Below, piece after piece: positions 19,278 through 29,060 of a DNA stretch of 64,000 nucleotides. How positions within the stretch are numbered: position 1 is the stretch's first letter; each line of letters starts with the position of its first letter. Position numbers and translations under genes: made by a program. The notes beneath the pieces were generated by a model that was not told where the DNA came from, searched no databases, and saw only the letters and a list, made by a program, of their open reading frames with translations. The DNA is from Pseudomonas poae (GTDB taxonomy: Bacteria > Pseudomonadota > Gammaproteobacteria > Pseudomonadales > Pseudomonadaceae): contig CP110972.1 in assembly GCA_028869255.1 (NCBI GenBank), positions 6,486,001-6,550,000 of the forward strand. The letters run 5' to 3'.

Positions 19278-19583
19278 ATGGCCAAGATGAGCATGAAAAA
19301 CCGCGAGCTGAAACGTCAGCTCACGGTTGCCAAGTACGCCAAGAAGCGTGCAGCACTGAAAGCAATCATCGTTGATCTGAACGCAAGTCCAGAAGCGCGT
19401 TGGGAAGCTACAGTTGCTCTGCAGAAGCAGCCACGTGACGCAAGCGCTTCGCGCATGCGTAACCGCTGCCGCCTGACCGGTCGTCCACACGGCGTTTACC
19501 GCAAGTTCGGCCTCGGCCGTAACAAACTGCGTGAAGCGGCAATGCGTGGTGACGTACCAGGTCTGGTTAAAGCCAGCTGGTAA
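19278..19583 (+). CDS. rpsN: 30S ribosomal protein S14
   Basis: S14 is a 30S head protein. ATG 19278 after TTGGAGTAGGACC gives 101 residues ([15 protein letters not shown] to GLVKASW). This is the long, zinc-independent form: it lacks the paired CxxC motifs of the short S14. Unusually for the spc operon, a terminator-like hairpin and a promoter lie in the 208-nt gap before rpsH. Confidence 0.97.
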   Translation: MAKMSMKNRELKRQLTVAKYAKKRAALKAIIVDLNASPEARWEATVALQKQPRDASASRMRNRCRLTGRPHGVYRKFGLGRNKLREAAMRGDVPGLVKASW

Positions 19584-19646
19584 GTACTTTCGAAGTCCAG
19601 GCGGTCTGAATCGCAAGATACTGACCGCCGGTGACCTTGAATCTGG

Positions 19647-19676
19647 AACAAGCCCCTTTTGGGGCTTGTTTCATTT
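19647..19676 (+). terminator. Terminator-like hairpin between rpsN and rpsH
   Basis: AACAAGCCCC (19647-19656) pairs perfectly with GGGGCTTGTT (19661-19670) around TTTT. It is followed by TCATTT, a poor but partial T-run. It would at least attenuate read-through from the upstream S10/spc genes. A further 7-bp stem, GGCGGTC/GACCGCC (19600-19606 and 19623-19629), lies just before it. Confidence 0.7.
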
Positions 19677-19694
19677 CCGGAGTATGTCTAAAAT
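19666..19694 (+). promoter_or_regulatory. Internal spc promoter upstream of rpsH
   Basis: TTGTTT (19666-19671) and TAAAAT (19689-19694) are spaced by 17 bp. The -35 overlaps the right arm of the preceding hairpin, so terminator and promoter share bases. Transcription would start near 19701, about 90 nt before rpsH. Confidence 0.6.
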
Positions 19695-19749
19695 ACGCGG
19701 CTCGCCTGAGCCCGTGTGTTTTAGGCCCGGAGATTCTCGGCGACATATG

Positions 19750-19771
19750 TAGCCGCAAGGCTAATTTTTTT
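19750..19771 (+). promoter_or_regulatory. Small attenuator-like hairpin in the rpsH leader
   Basis: TAGCC (19750-19754) and GGCTA (19759-19763) enclose a GCAA tetraloop and are followed by A and seven T. A 5-bp stem with a T-run looks like a weak intrinsic terminator inside the leader, 20 nt before rpsH. In E. coli S8 represses spc genes through rplE mRNA, so any link to S8 here is only a guess. Confidence 0.4.
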
Positions 19772-19791
19772 GTATTAGGAGCGTCTAGCCC

Positions 19792-20184
19792 ATGAGTATG
19801 CAGGACCCGTTAGCGGACATGCTAACTCGTATCCGTAATGCCCAGATGGCTGAAAAGTCCGTCGTAAGCATGCCATCTTCCAAGTTGAAGGTAGCTGTTG
19901 CCAAAGTCCTGAAAGACGAAGGCTACATTGCGGGTTATCAGATCAGCAGCGAAACCAAACCACTGCTGTCCATCGAGCTGAAGTACTTCGAAGGCCGTTC
20001 GGTCATCGAGGAAGTGAAGCGCGTTAGCCGTCCAGGCCTGCGTCAGTACAAGTCCGCTGAAGATCTGCCGAAAGTTCGTGGCGGTCTGGGCGTGTCTATC
20101 GTCTCCACCAACAAAGGTGTGATGACGGATCGTGCTGCGCGCGCTGCCGGTGTCGGCGGCGAAGTTCTTTGCACTGTGTTCTAA
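19792..20184 (+). CDS. rpsH: 30S ribosomal protein S8
   Basis: S8 binds the central domain of 16S rRNA. The 130-residue product starts [18 protein letters not shown], contains the RNA-binding [13 protein letters not shown] segment and ends GGEVLCTVF. It follows TTAGGAGCGTCTAGCCC. It heads the distal part of the spc operon behind its own promoter at 19666. Confidence 0.97.
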   Translation: MSMQDPLADMLTRIRNAQMAEKSVVSMPSSKLKVAVAKVLKDEGYIAGYQISSETKPLLSIELKYFEGRSVIEEVKRVSRPGLRQYKSAEDLPKVRGGLGVSIVSTNKGVMTDRAARAAGVGGEVLCTVF

Positions 20185-20196
20185 GGGGGGATAAGC

Positions 20197-20730
20197 ATGT
20201 CTCGCGTCGCTAAGAACCCCGTTAAGCTGCCAGCCGGTGTCGAAGTCAAATTCGCAGGCCAACAGCTTTCGGTGAAGGGTGCCAAGGGCACTCTTGAACT
20301 GAACATCCATTCGTCCGTTGAGATCGTTGAAGAAGCTGGTGAGCTGCGTTTCGCTGCTCGCAATGGCGATCAACAAACTCGCGCAATGGCCGGTACCACG
20401 CGTGCGTTGGTAAACAACATGGTCCAAGGCGTAAGCCAAGGCTTCGAGCGTAAGCTCCAGCTGGTCGGTGTTGGTTACAAAGCGCAAGCAAAAGGCACGG
20501 TTTTGAACCTGGCCCTTGGCTTCTCGCACCCAGTGGATTACGAACTGCCGGAAGGCATCACCGCTGAGACTCCTAGCCAGACCGATATCCTGATCAAGGG
20601 CATCGATAAGCAACTGGTAGGTCAAGTGGCTGCTGAGATCCGCGACTTCCGTCCACCAGAGCCGTACAAAGGCAAAGGTGTGCGCTACGCGGACGAAGTC
20701 GTCCGTCGTAAAGAAGCCAAGAAGAAGTAG
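20197..20730 (+). CDS. rplF: 50S ribosomal protein L6
   Basis: L6 lies near the factor-binding site of the 50S subunit. The 177-residue protein starts [19 protein letters not shown], has the repeated L6 fold and the C-terminal motif [15 protein letters not shown], and ends RKEAKKK. ATG follows GGGGGATAAGC after rpsH. Confidence 0.97.
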   Translation: MSRVAKNPVKLPAGVEVKFAGQQLSVKGAKGTLELNIHSSVEIVEEAGELRFAARNGDQQTRAMAGTTRALVNNMVQGVSQGFERKLQLVGVGYKAQAKGTVLNLALGFSHPVDYELPEGITAETPSQTDILIKGIDKQLVGQVAAEIRDFRPPEPYKGKGVRYADEVVRRKEAKKK

Positions 20731-20740
20731 GGCATAGCAA

Positions 20741-21091
20741 ATGACCGACAAAAAAGTTACTCGACTGCGTCGCGCTCGCAAAGCACGCCTGAAAATGCAC
20801 GAACTCGAAGTCGTGCGTCTCTGCGTGTTCCGCTCGTCGCAGCACATCTACGCCCAGGTCATCTCGGCCGACGGCAACAAAGTCCTGGCAAGCGCCTCGA
20901 CTTTGGATAAAGAACTGCGTGATGGTGCCACTGGCAACATCGACGCGGCCACAAAGGTTGGCCAGCTGGTCGCTACGCGTGCTAAGGCCGCTGGCGTCTC
21001 GCAAGTGGCTTTCGACCGCTCTGGCTTCAAGTACCACGGCCGCGTTAAAGCGCTGGCTGATGCTGCTCGTGAAGCTGGGCTGGAGTTCTAA
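20741..21091 (+). CDS. rplR: 50S ribosomal protein L18
   Basis: L18 binds 5S rRNA with L5 and L25. The 116-residue product starts [18 protein letters not shown], with the basic N-terminal tail typical of the family, and ends [20 protein letters not shown] plus EAGLEF. spc operon member, 3 nt before rpsE. Confidence 0.97.
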   Translation: MTDKKVTRLRRARKARLKMHELEVVRLCVFRSSQHIYAQVISADGNKVLASASTLDKELRDGATGNIDAATKVGQLVATRAKAAGVSQVAFDRSGFKYHGRVKALADAAREAGLEF

Positions 21092-21094
21092 GTT

Positions 21095-21595
21095 ATGTCA
21101 AATAACGACCAAAAGCGCGACGAAGGCTACATTGAGAAGCTGGTTCAAGTTAACCGCGTAGCCAAAACCGTTAAAGGTGGCCGTATCTTCACTTTCACCG
21201 CGTTGACCGTGGTGGGTGATGGTAAAGGGCGTGTTGGCTTCGGCCGTGGCAAGTCGCGTGAAGTGCCTGCTGCGATCCAGAAGGCAATGGAAGCTGCTCG
21301 TCGCAACATGATCCAGGTTGATCTGAACGGCACCACTCTGCAGTACGCAATGAAGTCCGCCCATGGCGCTTCGAAGGTGTACATGCAGCCTGCTTCTGAA
21401 GGTACCGGTATCATCGCTGGCGGCGCTATGCGTGCTGTCCTCGAAGTTGCTGGCGTTCAGAACGTTCTGGCCAAGTGCTACGGCTCGACTAACCCGGTAA
21501 ACGTGGTTCACGCCACTTTCAAAGGTTTGAAAGCTATGCAATCTCCTGAGTCCATCGCTGCCAAGCGTGGTCTGACTGTCAAGGAGATCTTCTGA
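21095..21595 (+). CDS. rpsE: 30S ribosomal protein S5
   Basis: S5 contributes to translational accuracy and the mRNA entry channel. The 166-residue protein starts [16 protein letters not shown]. The spectinomycin loop region ([18 protein letters not shown]) appears wild type and the C-terminal domain motif GSTNPVNVV is present. spc operon member, 2 nt before rpmD. Confidence 0.97.
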   Translation: MSNNDQKRDEGYIEKLVQVNRVAKTVKGGRIFTFTALTVVGDGKGRVGFGRGKSREVPAAIQKAMEAARRNMIQVDLNGTTLQYAMKSAHGASKVYMQPASEGTGIIAGGAMRAVLEVAGVQNVLAKCYGSTNPVNVVHATFKGLKAMQSPESIAAKRGLTVKEIF

Positions 21596-21597
21596 TC

Positions 21598-21774
21598 ATG
21601 GCTACCGTTAAAGTAACGCTGATCAAAAGCATGACCGGCCGCATCCCTAACCACAAACTGTGCGTTAAAGGTTTGGGTCTGCGTCGCATCGGTCACACTG
21701 TAGAAGTCCTGGATACTCCCGAGAATCGCGGGATGATCAACAAGGCTTACTACATGCTGCGTGTAGAGGGTTAA
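21598..21774 (+). CDS. rpmD: 50S ribosomal protein L30
   Basis: L30 is a small 50S protein. ATG 21598 ([18 protein letters not shown]) gives 58 residues ending YYMLRVEG, full length for bacterial L30. It starts 2 nt after the rpsE stop and ends 3 nt before rplO. Sequence motifs ([15 protein letters not shown]) are typical. Confidence 0.96.
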   Translation: MATVKVTLIKSMTGRIPNHKLCVKGLGLRRIGHTVEVLDTPENRGMINKAYYMLRVEG

Positions 21775-21777
21775 TCG

Positions 21778-22215
21778 ATGAAACTCAATGATCTGAGTCC
21801 AGCGCCGGGTTCCCGTCGCGAAAAGCATCGTCCGGGCCGTGGTATCGGTAGTGGTTTGGGTAAGACTGGTGGCCGTGGCCACAAAGGTCAAACCTCCCGC
21901 TCCGGTGGCACCATCGCTCCAGGCTTTGAAGGCGGTCAACAGCCGCTGCATCGTCGCCTGCCTAAGTTCGGTTTCGTATCCCTGAAAGCCATGGACCGCG
22001 CAGAAGTGCGTCTGTCCGAACTGGCTAAAGTGGAAGGCGACATCGTTACTGTGCAGACCCTGAAAGATGCCAACGTGATCAACGTCAACGTACAGCGTGT
22101 GAAAATCATGCTGTCCGGTGAAGTGACTCGCGCTGTCACTATCGGCAAGGGAATCGGCGCCACCAAAGGTGCGCGTTCGGCTATCGAAGCAGCTGGCGGC
22201 AAGTTCGAGGAATAA
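21778..22215 (+). CDS. rplO: 50S ribosomal protein L15
   Basis: L15 is a late-assembling 50S protein. The 145-residue product starts [18 protein letters not shown] and contains the glycine-rich region [19 protein letters not shown]. It ends AAGGKFEE. The stop codon abuts the secY ATG directly at 22216, so the two are tightly coupled. Confidence 0.97.
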   Translation: MKLNDLSPAPGSRREKHRPGRGIGSGLGKTGGRGHKGQTSRSGGTIAPGFEGGQQPLHRRLPKFGFVSLKAMDRAEVRLSELAKVEGDIVTVQTLKDANVINVNVQRVKIMLSGEVTRAVTIGKGIGATKGARSAIEAAGGKFEE

Positions 22216-23544
22216 ATGGCTAAGCAAGGTGCTCTCTCAGCGCTCGGCAAAGGCGGTATGTCTGAACTTTGGGCTCGTCTGCGTTTTCTGTTCCTGGCGA
22301 TTATCGTCTACCGAATAGGCGCACACATCCCGGTTCCAGGTATCAACCCGGACCGACTCGCAGACCTGTTTCGACAGAATGAGGGGACCATTCTTAGCTT
22401 GTTCAACATGTTTTCCGGCGGCGCGCTGGAACGGATGAGTATCTTTGCGCTGGGGATCATGCCGTACATTTCGGCATCGATCATCATGCAACTGATGACC
22501 GCCGTCAGCCCGCAGCTGGAGCAGTTGAAGAAGGAAGGTGAAGCTGGCCGTCGCAAGATTAGCCAGTACACCCGCTACGGCACTGTCATCCTCGCCCTGG
22601 TTCAAGCTATCGGCATGTCCGTTGGCTTGGCAGGGCAGGGTGTTGCGTTCACTGGTGACTTTGGCTTCCATTTCGTCGCAGTATCCACGTTTGTGGCTGG
22701 TGCGATGTTCATGATGTGGCTGGGTGAGCAGATTACTGAGCGTGGTGTTGGTAACGGTATCTCGATGTTGATTTTCGCAGGTATCGTCGCCGGTCTTCCG
22801 AGAGCGATTGGGCAGTCTTTCGAGTCTGCGCGTCAGGGTGATATCAATATCTTCGCCTTGGTTGCCATCGGTTTGCTGGCAGTAGCGATTATCGGTTTTG
22901 TGGTGTTCATTGAGCGTGGTCAGCGTCGTATTGCTGTTCACTACGCCAAGCGTCAGCAGGGCCGTAAGGTCTTTGCTGCGCAGACCAGCCACTTGCCGCT
23001 GAAAGTGAATATGGCCGGTGTTATTCCGGCAATTTTCGCGAGCAGCATTTTGCTGTTTCCGGCTTCGTTGGGTACCTGGTTTGGTCAGTCCGAAAATATG
23101 GGCTGGCTGCAGGACCTCTCTCAGTCGATCGCTCCTGGTCAGCCGTTGAATATTCTGCTGTTTAGTGCAGGGATTATTTTCTTCTGCTTCTTCTATACGG
23201 CGTTGATGTTCAATCCGAAAGACGTAGCGGAAAACCTGAAGAAGTCCGGTGCCTTTATTCCGGGCATCCGTCCAGGTGAGCAGTCTGCACGCTACATTGA
23301 TGGTGTTCTGACTCGTTTGACCCTGTTCGGTGCTCTATATATGACGGCCGTCTGCTTGTTGCCCCAGTTCCTGGTGGTTGCAGCAAACGTTCCGTTCTAC
23401 CTTGGCGGGACCTCGTTGCTGATCGTGGTCGTGGTTGTGATGGACTTCATGTCCCAAGTACAATCGCACCTCGTTTCGCACCAGTACGAATCCCTGATGA
23501 AGAAAGCCAACCTGAAGGGTTACGGCAGCGGCATGTTGCGCTGA
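22216..23544 (+). CDS. secY: Preprotein translocase subunit SecY
   Basis: Channel subunit of the SecYEG translocon in the inner membrane. The 442-residue protein has ten predicted membrane segments and conserved signatures. These include the amphipathic N-terminus before TM1, [20 protein letters not shown] in the TM2 region (residues 73-92), and the cytosolic loop [13 protein letters not shown] (C5 region). It starts immediately at the end of rplO. As usual in gammaproteobacteria it is followed by rpmJ. Confidence 0.97.
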
Positions 23545-23572
23545 GTACCCCATAAGGTTCGAGGAGTTGGTG

Positions 23573-23689
23573 ATGAAAGTTCGTGCATCGGTGAAAAAGC
23601 TGTGCCGTAACTGCAAGATTATTCGCCGCGAAGGTGTTGTTCGAGTAATTTGCAGCGCGGAACCGCGTCACAAACAGCGCCAAGGCTGA
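23573..23689 (+). CDS. rpmJ: 50S ribosomal protein L36
   Basis: The smallest 50S protein, 38 residues from ATG 23573 ([19 protein letters not shown]) after GAGGAGTTGGTG. Cys11, Cys14, Cys27 and His33 make the zinc-binding (C+) form. A genome with this form often keeps a second zinc-free L36 copy under Zur control elsewhere. Last gene of the spc operon, ahead of a terminator. Confidence 0.95.
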
Positions 23690-23706
23690 GTGTGATCCGC
23701 TTGAAG

Positions 23707-23740
23707 CCCGGCAGCTAGTGCGCTGCCGGGTTGATTATTT
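23707..23740 (+). terminator. Terminator-like hairpin after rpmJ
   Basis: CCCGGCAGC (23707-23715) pairs perfectly with GCTGCCGGG (23722-23730) around a 6-nt loop and is followed by the T-rich TTGATTATTT. It ends the spc operon. The T-rich tail doubles as the -35 region of the alpha operon promoter. Confidence 0.75.
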
Positions 23741-23759
23741 GTTATTACAGCGATATTAT
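23731..23759 (+). promoter_or_regulatory. sigma70 promoter of the alpha operon (rpsM)
   Basis: TTGATT (23731-23736) and TATTAT (23754-23759) are 17 bp apart. Transcription would start near 23766, giving a leader of about 53 nt. In E. coli the alpha leader folds into a pseudoknot bound by S4; I did not try to prove such a fold here. Confidence 0.75.
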
Positions 23760-23818
23760 CTCGCGCCCTATTTCTTGGCTTCCGGGGCGTAGGTAGCTGT
23801 CAATTGGAGTCCCACTGA

Positions 23819-24175
23819 ATGGCCCGTATTGCAGGCGTTAACATTCCAGATAACAAGCACACTGTTATCTCGCTGACCTACATCTATGGTGTTGGTCGCA
23901 CTACTGCGCAGAAAATTTGCGCAGTTGCTGGGGTAAACCCAGCCGCTAAGATCAAGGATCTGAGCGACGAGCAGATTGAATTGCTGCGTGGCGAAGTGGC
24001 GAAGTTCACCACTGAAGGTGATCTGCGTCGCGAAATCAACATGAAAATCAAGCGTTTGATGGACCTCGGTTGCTATCGCGGTCTGCGTCATCGTCGTGGT
24101 CTTCCAGTACGCGGTCAGCGTACCAAGACTAACGCGCGTACCCGTAAAGGTCCGCGTAAGCCGATCCGCAAGTAA
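23819..24175 (+). CDS. rpsM: 30S ribosomal protein S13
   Basis: S13 forms intersubunit bridges from the 30S head and contacts P-site tRNA. The 118-residue product starts [18 protein letters not shown] and has the helix-two-turn-helix segment and the basic C-terminal tail [21 protein letters not shown] follows TTGGAGTCCCACTGA. First gene of the alpha operon. Confidence 0.97.
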   Translation: MARIAGVNIPDNKHTVISLTYIYGVGRTTAQKICAVAGVNPAAKIKDLSDEQIELLRGEVAKFTTEGDLRREINMKIKRLMDLGCYRGLRHRRGLPVRGQRTKTNARTRKGPRKPIRK

Positions 24176-24205
24176 TCGCCCCAGCGAATCGACAGGAAAA
24201 TTATC

Positions 24206-24595
24206 ATGGCAAAACCTGCTGCTCGTCCTCGTAAAAAAGTTAAAAAGACAGTGGTTGATGGCATCGCCCACATCCATGCTTCTTTTAACAACACCATCGT
24301 GACCATCACCGACCGTCAAGGTAACGCGCTTTCTTGGGCTACCTCCGGTGGTTCGGGTTTCCGCGGTTCCCGCAAGTCCACCCCGTTTGCTGCTCAAGTA
24401 GCTGCTGAACGTGCTGGTCAAGCTGCGCTGGAATATGGCCTGAAAAACCTCGACGTTAACGTCAAAGGTCCAGGTCCAGGTCGTGAGTCTGCTGTCCGTG
24501 CTTTGAACGGCTGTGGCTATAAGATCGCCAGCATCACCGACGTGACGCCAATCCCGCACAACGGGTGCCGTCCGCCGAAGAAGCGCCGCGTGTAA
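24206..24595 (+). CDS. rpsK: 30S ribosomal protein S11
   Basis: S11 lies on the 30S platform near the E site. The 129-residue product starts [19 protein letters not shown] and ends with the conserved [19 protein letters not shown]. The asparagine-glycine of PHNGC is the known isoaspartate site in E. coli S11. Alpha operon member. Confidence 0.97.
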   Translation: MAKPAARPRKKVKKTVVDGIAHIHASFNNTIVTITDRQGNALSWATSGGSGFRGSRKSTPFAAQVAAERAGQAALEYGLKNLDVNVKGPGPGRESAVRALNGCGYKIASITDVTPIPHNGCRPPKKRRV

Positions 24596-24613
24596 TCCAG
24601 GAGATTGTAAAGA

Positions 24614-25234
24614 ATGGCTCGTTACATTGGTCCAAAATGCAAACTCGCTCGTCGCGAAGGCACCGATCTCTTCCTGAAGAGCGGCGTGCGCGCGATCGAA
24701 TCGAAGTGCAACATTGAAGCAGCACCTGGTATCCACGGCCAACGCCGCGGTCGCCAGTCCGATTACGGCACCCAACTGCGTGAAAAGCAGAAGGTCCGTC
24801 GTATCTACGGCGTTCTCGAGCGTCAGTTCAGCGGCTACTACAAAGAAGCTGCTGGCAAAAAAGGTGCAACCGGTGAAAACCTGCTGCAACTGCTCGAATG
24901 CCGTCTGGACAACGTTGTATACCGTATGGGCTTTGGTTCGACTCGTGCCGAATCCCGTCAGCTGGTATCGCACAAGTCGATCAGCGTTAACGGTCAGACC
25001 GTAAACGTTCCGTCTTACCAGGTTCGTGCTGGTGACGTGGTCGCAGTTCGCGAGAAAGCAAAAAACCAACTTCGCATTGTCCAAGCTCTCGATCTGTGTG
25101 CCCAACGTGGCCGCGTAGAATGGGTAGAAGTAGACACTGAGAAGAAGTCGGGCGTTTTCAAGAACGTTCCTGCTCGCAGTGATCTGTCCGCCGACATCAA
25201 CGAAAGCCTGATTGTCGAGCTCTACTCCAAGTAA
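24614..25234 (+). CDS. rpsD: 30S ribosomal protein S4
   Basis: S4 nucleates assembly of the 5' domain of 16S rRNA and is the translational repressor of the alpha operon in E. coli. The 206-residue protein starts [18 protein letters not shown]. It has the S4 RNA-binding domain ([20 protein letters not shown], then the HKSISVNGQ segment). ATG follows CAGGAGATTGTAAAGA. Confidence 0.97.
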   Translation: MARYIGPKCKLARREGTDLFLKSGVRAIESKCNIEAAPGIHGQRRGRQSDYGTQLREKQKVRRIYGVLERQFSGYYKEAAGKKGATGENLLQLLECRLDNVVYRMGFGSTRAESRQLVSHKSISVNGQTVNVPSYQVRAGDVVAVREKAKNQLRIVQALDLCAQRGRVEWVEVDTEKKSGVFKNVPARSDLSADINESLIVELYSK

Positions 25235-25256
25235 GGGCTAGAAAATAGGTGCATCC

Positions 25257-26258
25257 ATGCAGATTTCGGTAAATGAGTTCCTGACACCCCGCCACATTGA
25301 TGTGCAGGTTGTCAGTCCAACCCGCGCCAAGATCACACTCGAGCCTCTCGAGCGTGGTTTTGGCCACACCCTGGGCAACGCGCTGCGCCGCATCCTGTTG
25401 TCCTCAATGCCCGGCTGTGCAGTAGTCGAGGCCGAGATTGACGGTGTGCTCCACGAGTACAGCGCCATCGAAGGTGTACAGGAAGACGTAATTGAAATCC
25501 TGTTGAACCTTAAAGGTCTGGCTATCAAGCTGCACGGCCGTGACGAAGTTACGCTGACCTTGTCGAAGAAGGGTTCGGGGGTGGTTACCGCTGCCGATAT
25601 TCAGCTGGATCATGATGTCGAGATCGTTAACCCCGATCACGTAATCGCTAACCTGGCGTCTAACGGCGCCCTGAACATGAAGCTCACCGTAGCTCGTGGT
25701 CGTGGTTATGAACCGGCCGACTCGCGTCAGAGCGATGAAGACGAAAGCCGCAGCATTGGTCGCTTGCAGCTTGATTCTTCGTTCAGCCCGGTTCGCCGTA
25801 TCGCATACGTGGTGGAAAACGCCCGTGTCGAGCAGCGTACTAACCTGGACAAGCTGGTTATTGATCTGGAAACCAACGGTACTCTGGATCCTGAAGAGGC
25901 TATCCGCCGCGCTGCAACCATTCTGCAACAGCAGTTGGCTGCGTTCGTCGACCTCAAAGGTGACAGCGAACCAGTGGTAATCGAGCAGGAAGACGAGATC
26001 GATCCGATCCTGCTTCGCCCGGTTGACGATCTGGAACTGACTGTACGTTCGGCTAACTGCCTTAAGGCGGAAAACATTTACTACATCGGCGACCTGATTC
26101 AGCGTACCGAAGTAGAACTGTTGAAGACTCCGAACCTGGGCAAGAAATCCTTGACTGAAATCAAGGACGTTCTGGCCTCCCGCGGTCTGTCCCTCGGCAT
26201 GCGCCTCGACAACTGGCCGCCTGCAAGTCTTAAGAAGGACGACAAGGCGACTGCCTGA
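25257..26258 (+). CDS. rpoA: DNA-directed RNA polymerase alpha subunit
   Basis: Alpha subunit of RNA polymerase. The N-terminal domain dimerises and scaffolds beta and beta'. The C-terminal domain binds UP elements and activators. The 333-residue product has [20 protein letters not shown] (residues 37-56) and, in the [23 protein letters not shown] and the [18 protein letters not shown] helix-hairpin-helix. Intact, unlike rpoB and rpoC in this window. Alpha operon member between rpsD and rplQ. Confidence 0.98.
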   Translation: MQISVNEFLTPRHIDVQVVSPTRAKITLEPLERGFGHTLGNALRRILLSSMPGCAVVEAEIDGVLHEYSAIEGVQEDVIEILLNLKGLAIKLHGRDEVTLTLSKKGSGVVTAADIQLDHDVEIVNPDHVIANLASNGALNMKLTVARGRGYEPADSRQSDEDESRSIGRLQLDSSFSPVRRIAYVVENARVEQRTNLDKLVIDLETNGTLDPEEAIRRAATILQQQLAAFVDLKGDSEPVVIEQEDEIDPILLRPVDDLELTVRSANCLKAENIYYIGDLIQRTEVELLKTPNLGKKSLTEIKDVLASRGLSLGMRLDNWPPASLKKDDKATA

Positions 26259-26299
26259 TCGTCGTAATCACCGAACGTGAGTTTGGTAAGGAATGAACC

Positions 26300-26686
26300 A
26301 TGCGTCATCGTAAAAGTGGTCGTCACCTGAGCCGTACCAGCTCGCACCGCAAGGCCATGTTCCAAAACATGGCGGTGTCGCTGTTCGAGCACGAGCTGAT
26401 CAAAACTACACTGCCGAAAGCTAAAGAACTGCGTCGCGTTGCTGAGCCGCTGATCACTTTGGCCAAGACAGACAGCCTGGCTAACCGCCGTCTGGCTTTC
26501 GACCGTACTCGTTCGAAAGCTATCGTTGGTAAGCTCTTCAACGACCTGGGCAAGCGTTACGCTACCCGTGAGGGTGGCTACCTGCGCATCCTCAAGTGCG
26601 GTTTCCGCGCTGGCGACAACGCGCCTATGGCGTACGTCGAGTTGGTTGATCGTGCTACTGCCGGCGAAGCTGTAAGCGCCGAGTAA
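26300..26686 (+). CDS. rplQ: 50S ribosomal protein L17
   Basis: L17 lies near the exit tunnel on the 50S surface. The 128-residue product starts [20 protein letters not shown], the invariant family N-terminus, and ends with a short acidic tail (GEAVSAE). Last gene of the alpha operon, with a terminator 20 nt downstream. Confidence 0.97.
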
Positions 26687-26706
26687 GACGACAAGCTGTA
26701 ACGAAG

Positions 26707-26731
26707 AACCGGGCCTAGCGCCCGGTTTTTT
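26707..26731 (+). terminator. Intrinsic terminator of the alpha operon
   Basis: AACCGGGC (26707-26714) pairs with GCCCGGTT (26720-26727) around CTAGC and is followed by further T. It closes the 18-kb ribosomal block. The 193 nt between here and katA are AT-rich; I see no site there that I can name with confidence. Confidence 0.9.
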
Positions 26732-26924
26732 GTGCGCGTAACAAAAGCGCGAAATGTACAAGCTTCTACAGGTAGCGCTCGGCACTATGGGCACTGGGGT
26801 TGTTGGTAGTTATTTTCTATTGATGCTTACAATTTAATGAATTTGTAGACGTCATGTTGATGATCAATAATCCCTCCAAGCCGATTAGCCGGCAGTTTCA
26901 AGTCCGACCTGAGGAAAATTGAGC

Positions 26925-28373
26925 ATGAGCCAGAATAAAATCCTTACCACCGCCAGCGGCGCTCCCGTCGCGGATAACCAGAATTCCCGTTCCGCTGGCC
27001 CACGTGGCCCGTTGCTGCTCGACGACTTTCACCTGATCGAGAAGCTCGCTCACTTCAACCGAGAAAACATCCCTGAGCGTCGCGTGCACGCCAAGGGGTC
27101 GGGTGCCTACGGTACGTTCACGGTTACCCAGGACATCACTCAGTACACCAGCGCCAAGCTGTTTGAATCCGTCGGTAAGCAGACTCCGACCTTCCTGCGT
27201 TTCTCCACCGTGGGCGGTGAGCGTGGTTCGGCAGATACCGAGCGCGACCCACGCGGTTTCGCCCTGAAGTTCTACACCGAAGAAGGCAACTGGGACATCG
27301 TGGGTAACAACACCCCCGTGTTCTTCATTCGCGACCCATTGAAATTCCCTGACTTCATCCATACCCAGAAACGCCTGCCGCAAAGCAACCTGAAAAGCGC
27401 GCAGATGATGTGGGACTTCTGGTCGCACTCTCCAGAGGCGCTGCACCAGGTCACCATCTTGTTTTCCGACCGTGGTATCCCCGACGGCTACCGTCACATG
27501 CACGGCTTCGGCAGCCACACCTACAGCCTGATTAACGCCAAGGGCGAACGTCACTGGGTGAAGTGGCACTACAAGACCAAACAAGGCATCAAGAACCTGG
27601 CGCCGGCTGAGGCCGCACGCCTGGCCGGTACCGATCCTGACTACGCCCAGCGTGATCTGTTTGGTGCGATCGAGCGCGGTGACTTCCCGAAATGGCGCGT
27701 GTGCATTCAGATCATGACCGAGGCTCAAGCGAACGCTCATTACGAGAACCCGTTTGACGTGACCAAAACCTGGTCGCAAAAAGAGTTCCCGTTGATTGAA
27801 GTGGGTGAACTGGAGCTTAACCGCAACCCGCAGAACTACTTCGCTGAGGTAGAGCAAGCGGCGTTCGGTCCAAGCAACATGGTGCCCGGTGTTGGCCTGT
27901 CCCCTGACCGCATGCTGCAAGGTCGTGTATTCGCTTACGCGGATGCCCACCGCTACCGTGTCGGCACCAACCACCAGCAACTCCCGGTGAACGCGCCTCG
28001 TAGTCCGGTCAACAGCTACCAGCGTGACGGCTCTATGGCATTTGGCAGCAATGGCGGCGCAGCGCCCAACTACGAACCGAACAGCTACACCGATGCGCCG
28101 AAACAAGCACCTCAGTACGCTGAGCCTGCCCTGGCTCTGAGCGGCGCTGCAGATCGTTACGATCACCGTGAAGACACCGACTACTACAGCCACGCCGGTG
28201 CGTTGTTCCGCTTGATGAACGATGAGCAGAAAGCGTTGCTCACCAGCAACATTGCCGGTGCAATGGCTGGGGTTTCCAGTGATGTGGTTCAGCGTCAATT
28301 GCAGCACTTCTACAAGGCAGACCCTGCTTATGGAGACGCAATCGCAAAGGCACTGGGTGTATCGCTTAACTAA
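26925..28373 (+). CDS. katA: Catalase (monofunctional haem catalase, KatA type)
   Basis: Converts hydrogen peroxide to water and oxygen. ATG 26925 after GAGGAAAATTGAGC gives 482 residues, a clade III small-subunit catalase. The active-site His55 ([11 protein letters not shown]), the distal Asn in GNNTPVFF and the haem-ligating Tyr in the [12 protein letters not shown] segment are present. No signal peptide. Followed by a terminator and a ferritin gene, the same katA-ferritin-uvrA arrangement known in P. aeruginosa. Ferritin supply of iron for KatA haem is the suggested link in that species. Confidence 0.95.
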   Translation: MSQNKILTTASGAPVADNQNSRSAGPRGPLLLDDFHLIEKLAHFNRENIPERRVHAKGSGAYGTFTVTQDITQYTSAKLFESVGKQTPTFLRFSTVGGERGSADTERDPRGFALKFYTEEGNWDIVGNNTPVFFIRDPLKFPDFIHTQKRLPQSNLKSAQMMWDFWSHSPEALHQVTILFSDRGIPDGYRHMHGFGSHTYSLINAKGERHWVKWHYKTKQGIKNLAPAEAARLAGTDPDYAQRDLFGAIERGDFPKWRVCIQIMTEAQANAHYENPFDVTKTWSQKEFPLIEVGELELNRNPQNYFAEVEQAAFGPSNMVPGVGLSPDRMLQGRVFAYADAHRYRVGTNHQQLPVNAPRSPVNSYQRDGSMAFGSNGGAAPNYEPNSYTDAPKQAPQYAEPALALSGAADRYDHREDTDYYSHAGALFRLMNDEQKALLTSNIAGAMAGVSSDVVQRQLQHFYKADPAYGDAIAKALGVSLN

Positions 28374-28390
28374 CTCTAAACGATAAGCAG

Positions 28391-28415
28391 AACCGCCCTC
28401 ATTTGGGCGGTTTTT
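28391..28415 (+). terminator. Intrinsic terminator after katA
   Basis: AACCGCCC (28391-28398) pairs with GGGCGGTT (28405-28412) around TCATTT and runs into TTT. It lies 18 nt after the katA stop, so the ferritin gene probably has its own promoter. Confidence 0.9.
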
Positions 28416-28528
28416 GCGTTATTTCAGCTACTTTTCTCCGGAAATGTTCACTTTTCTGCCGTTGGTCCCGTGACCTTCGGGTCATCATGGTTCAAACTAC
28501 AGACTTTCAAGCAGGGAGATGTAGGGCG

Positions 28529-28993
28529 ATGCAAGGTCACCCCGACGTAATCGATTACCTCAACACGTTGCTGACGGGCGAACTGGCAGCTCGTGACCAA
28601 TATTTCATCCATTCGCGCATGTACGAAGACTGGGGCTTTACTGAGCTCTACGAGCGTATCAACCACGAAATGGAAGAAGAGGCACAGCACGCCGACGCGC
28701 TGATGCGCCGTATCCTGATGCTCGAAGGTACGCCGCGCATGCGTCCCGACGACCTGGATGTGGGCACCACTGTCCCTGACATGCTCGCGGCCGATCTGCG
28801 CCTCGAGTACAAGGTGCGTGCCGCACTCTGCAAGGGCATCGAGCTCTGCGAGCAGCACAATGACTATGTCACCCGTGAAATCCTGCGGGTGCAGTTGAAT
28901 GACACTGAAGAAGATCATACCTACTGGCTGGAAAAGCAGTTGGGCCTGATCAAGTTGATTGGCCTGGAAAACTACCTGCAATCGCAATTCTGA
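28529..28993 (+). CDS. ftnA: Ferritin of FtnA/BfrA type (annotated family: bacterioferritin)
   Basis: 24-mer iron-storage protein with a di-iron ferroxidase centre. I place the start at ATG 28529 ([15 protein letters not shown]) after AGGGAGATGTAGGGCG, giving 154 residues; the longer frame to 28403 has no family similarity. Glu18, Glu51 and His54 of the ferroxidase site are present ([24 protein letters not shown]). Residue 52, the haem-ligating Met of true bacterioferritins, is Ala here, with a Met at 48. This matches P. aeruginosa FtnA (formerly BfrA), which does not use haem like BfrB. Downstream is a bidirectional terminator shared with uvrA. Confidence 0.9.
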   Translation: MQGHPDVIDYLNTLLTGELAARDQYFIHSRMYEDWGFTELYERINHEMEEEAQHADALMRRILMLEGTPRMRPDDLDVGTTVPDMLAADLRLEYKVRAALCKGIELCEQHNDYVTREILRVQLNDTEEDHTYWLEKQLGLIKLIGLENYLQSQF

Positions 28994-29006
28994 TTCCCCG
29001 GCTACA

Positions 29007-29045
29007 AAAAAGCCCCTGTCACCGATGAGGTGACAGGGGCTTTTT
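29007..29045. terminator. Bidirectional terminator between ftnA and uvrA
   Basis: AAAAAGCCCCTGTCACC (29007-29023) and its perfect complement (29029-29045) surround GATGA. A-run and T-run on opposite sides let it terminate both converging genes. Confidence 0.95.
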
Positions 29046-29060
29046 ATTGAGCCCGATAAA

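Noticed and set aside
26732..26924. OxyR binding site upstream of katA
   Set aside because: ATAG/CTAT-like pieces occur (for example TTTTCTAT near 26813-26821) but not in the four-part spacing of an OxyR site; too weak to claim.
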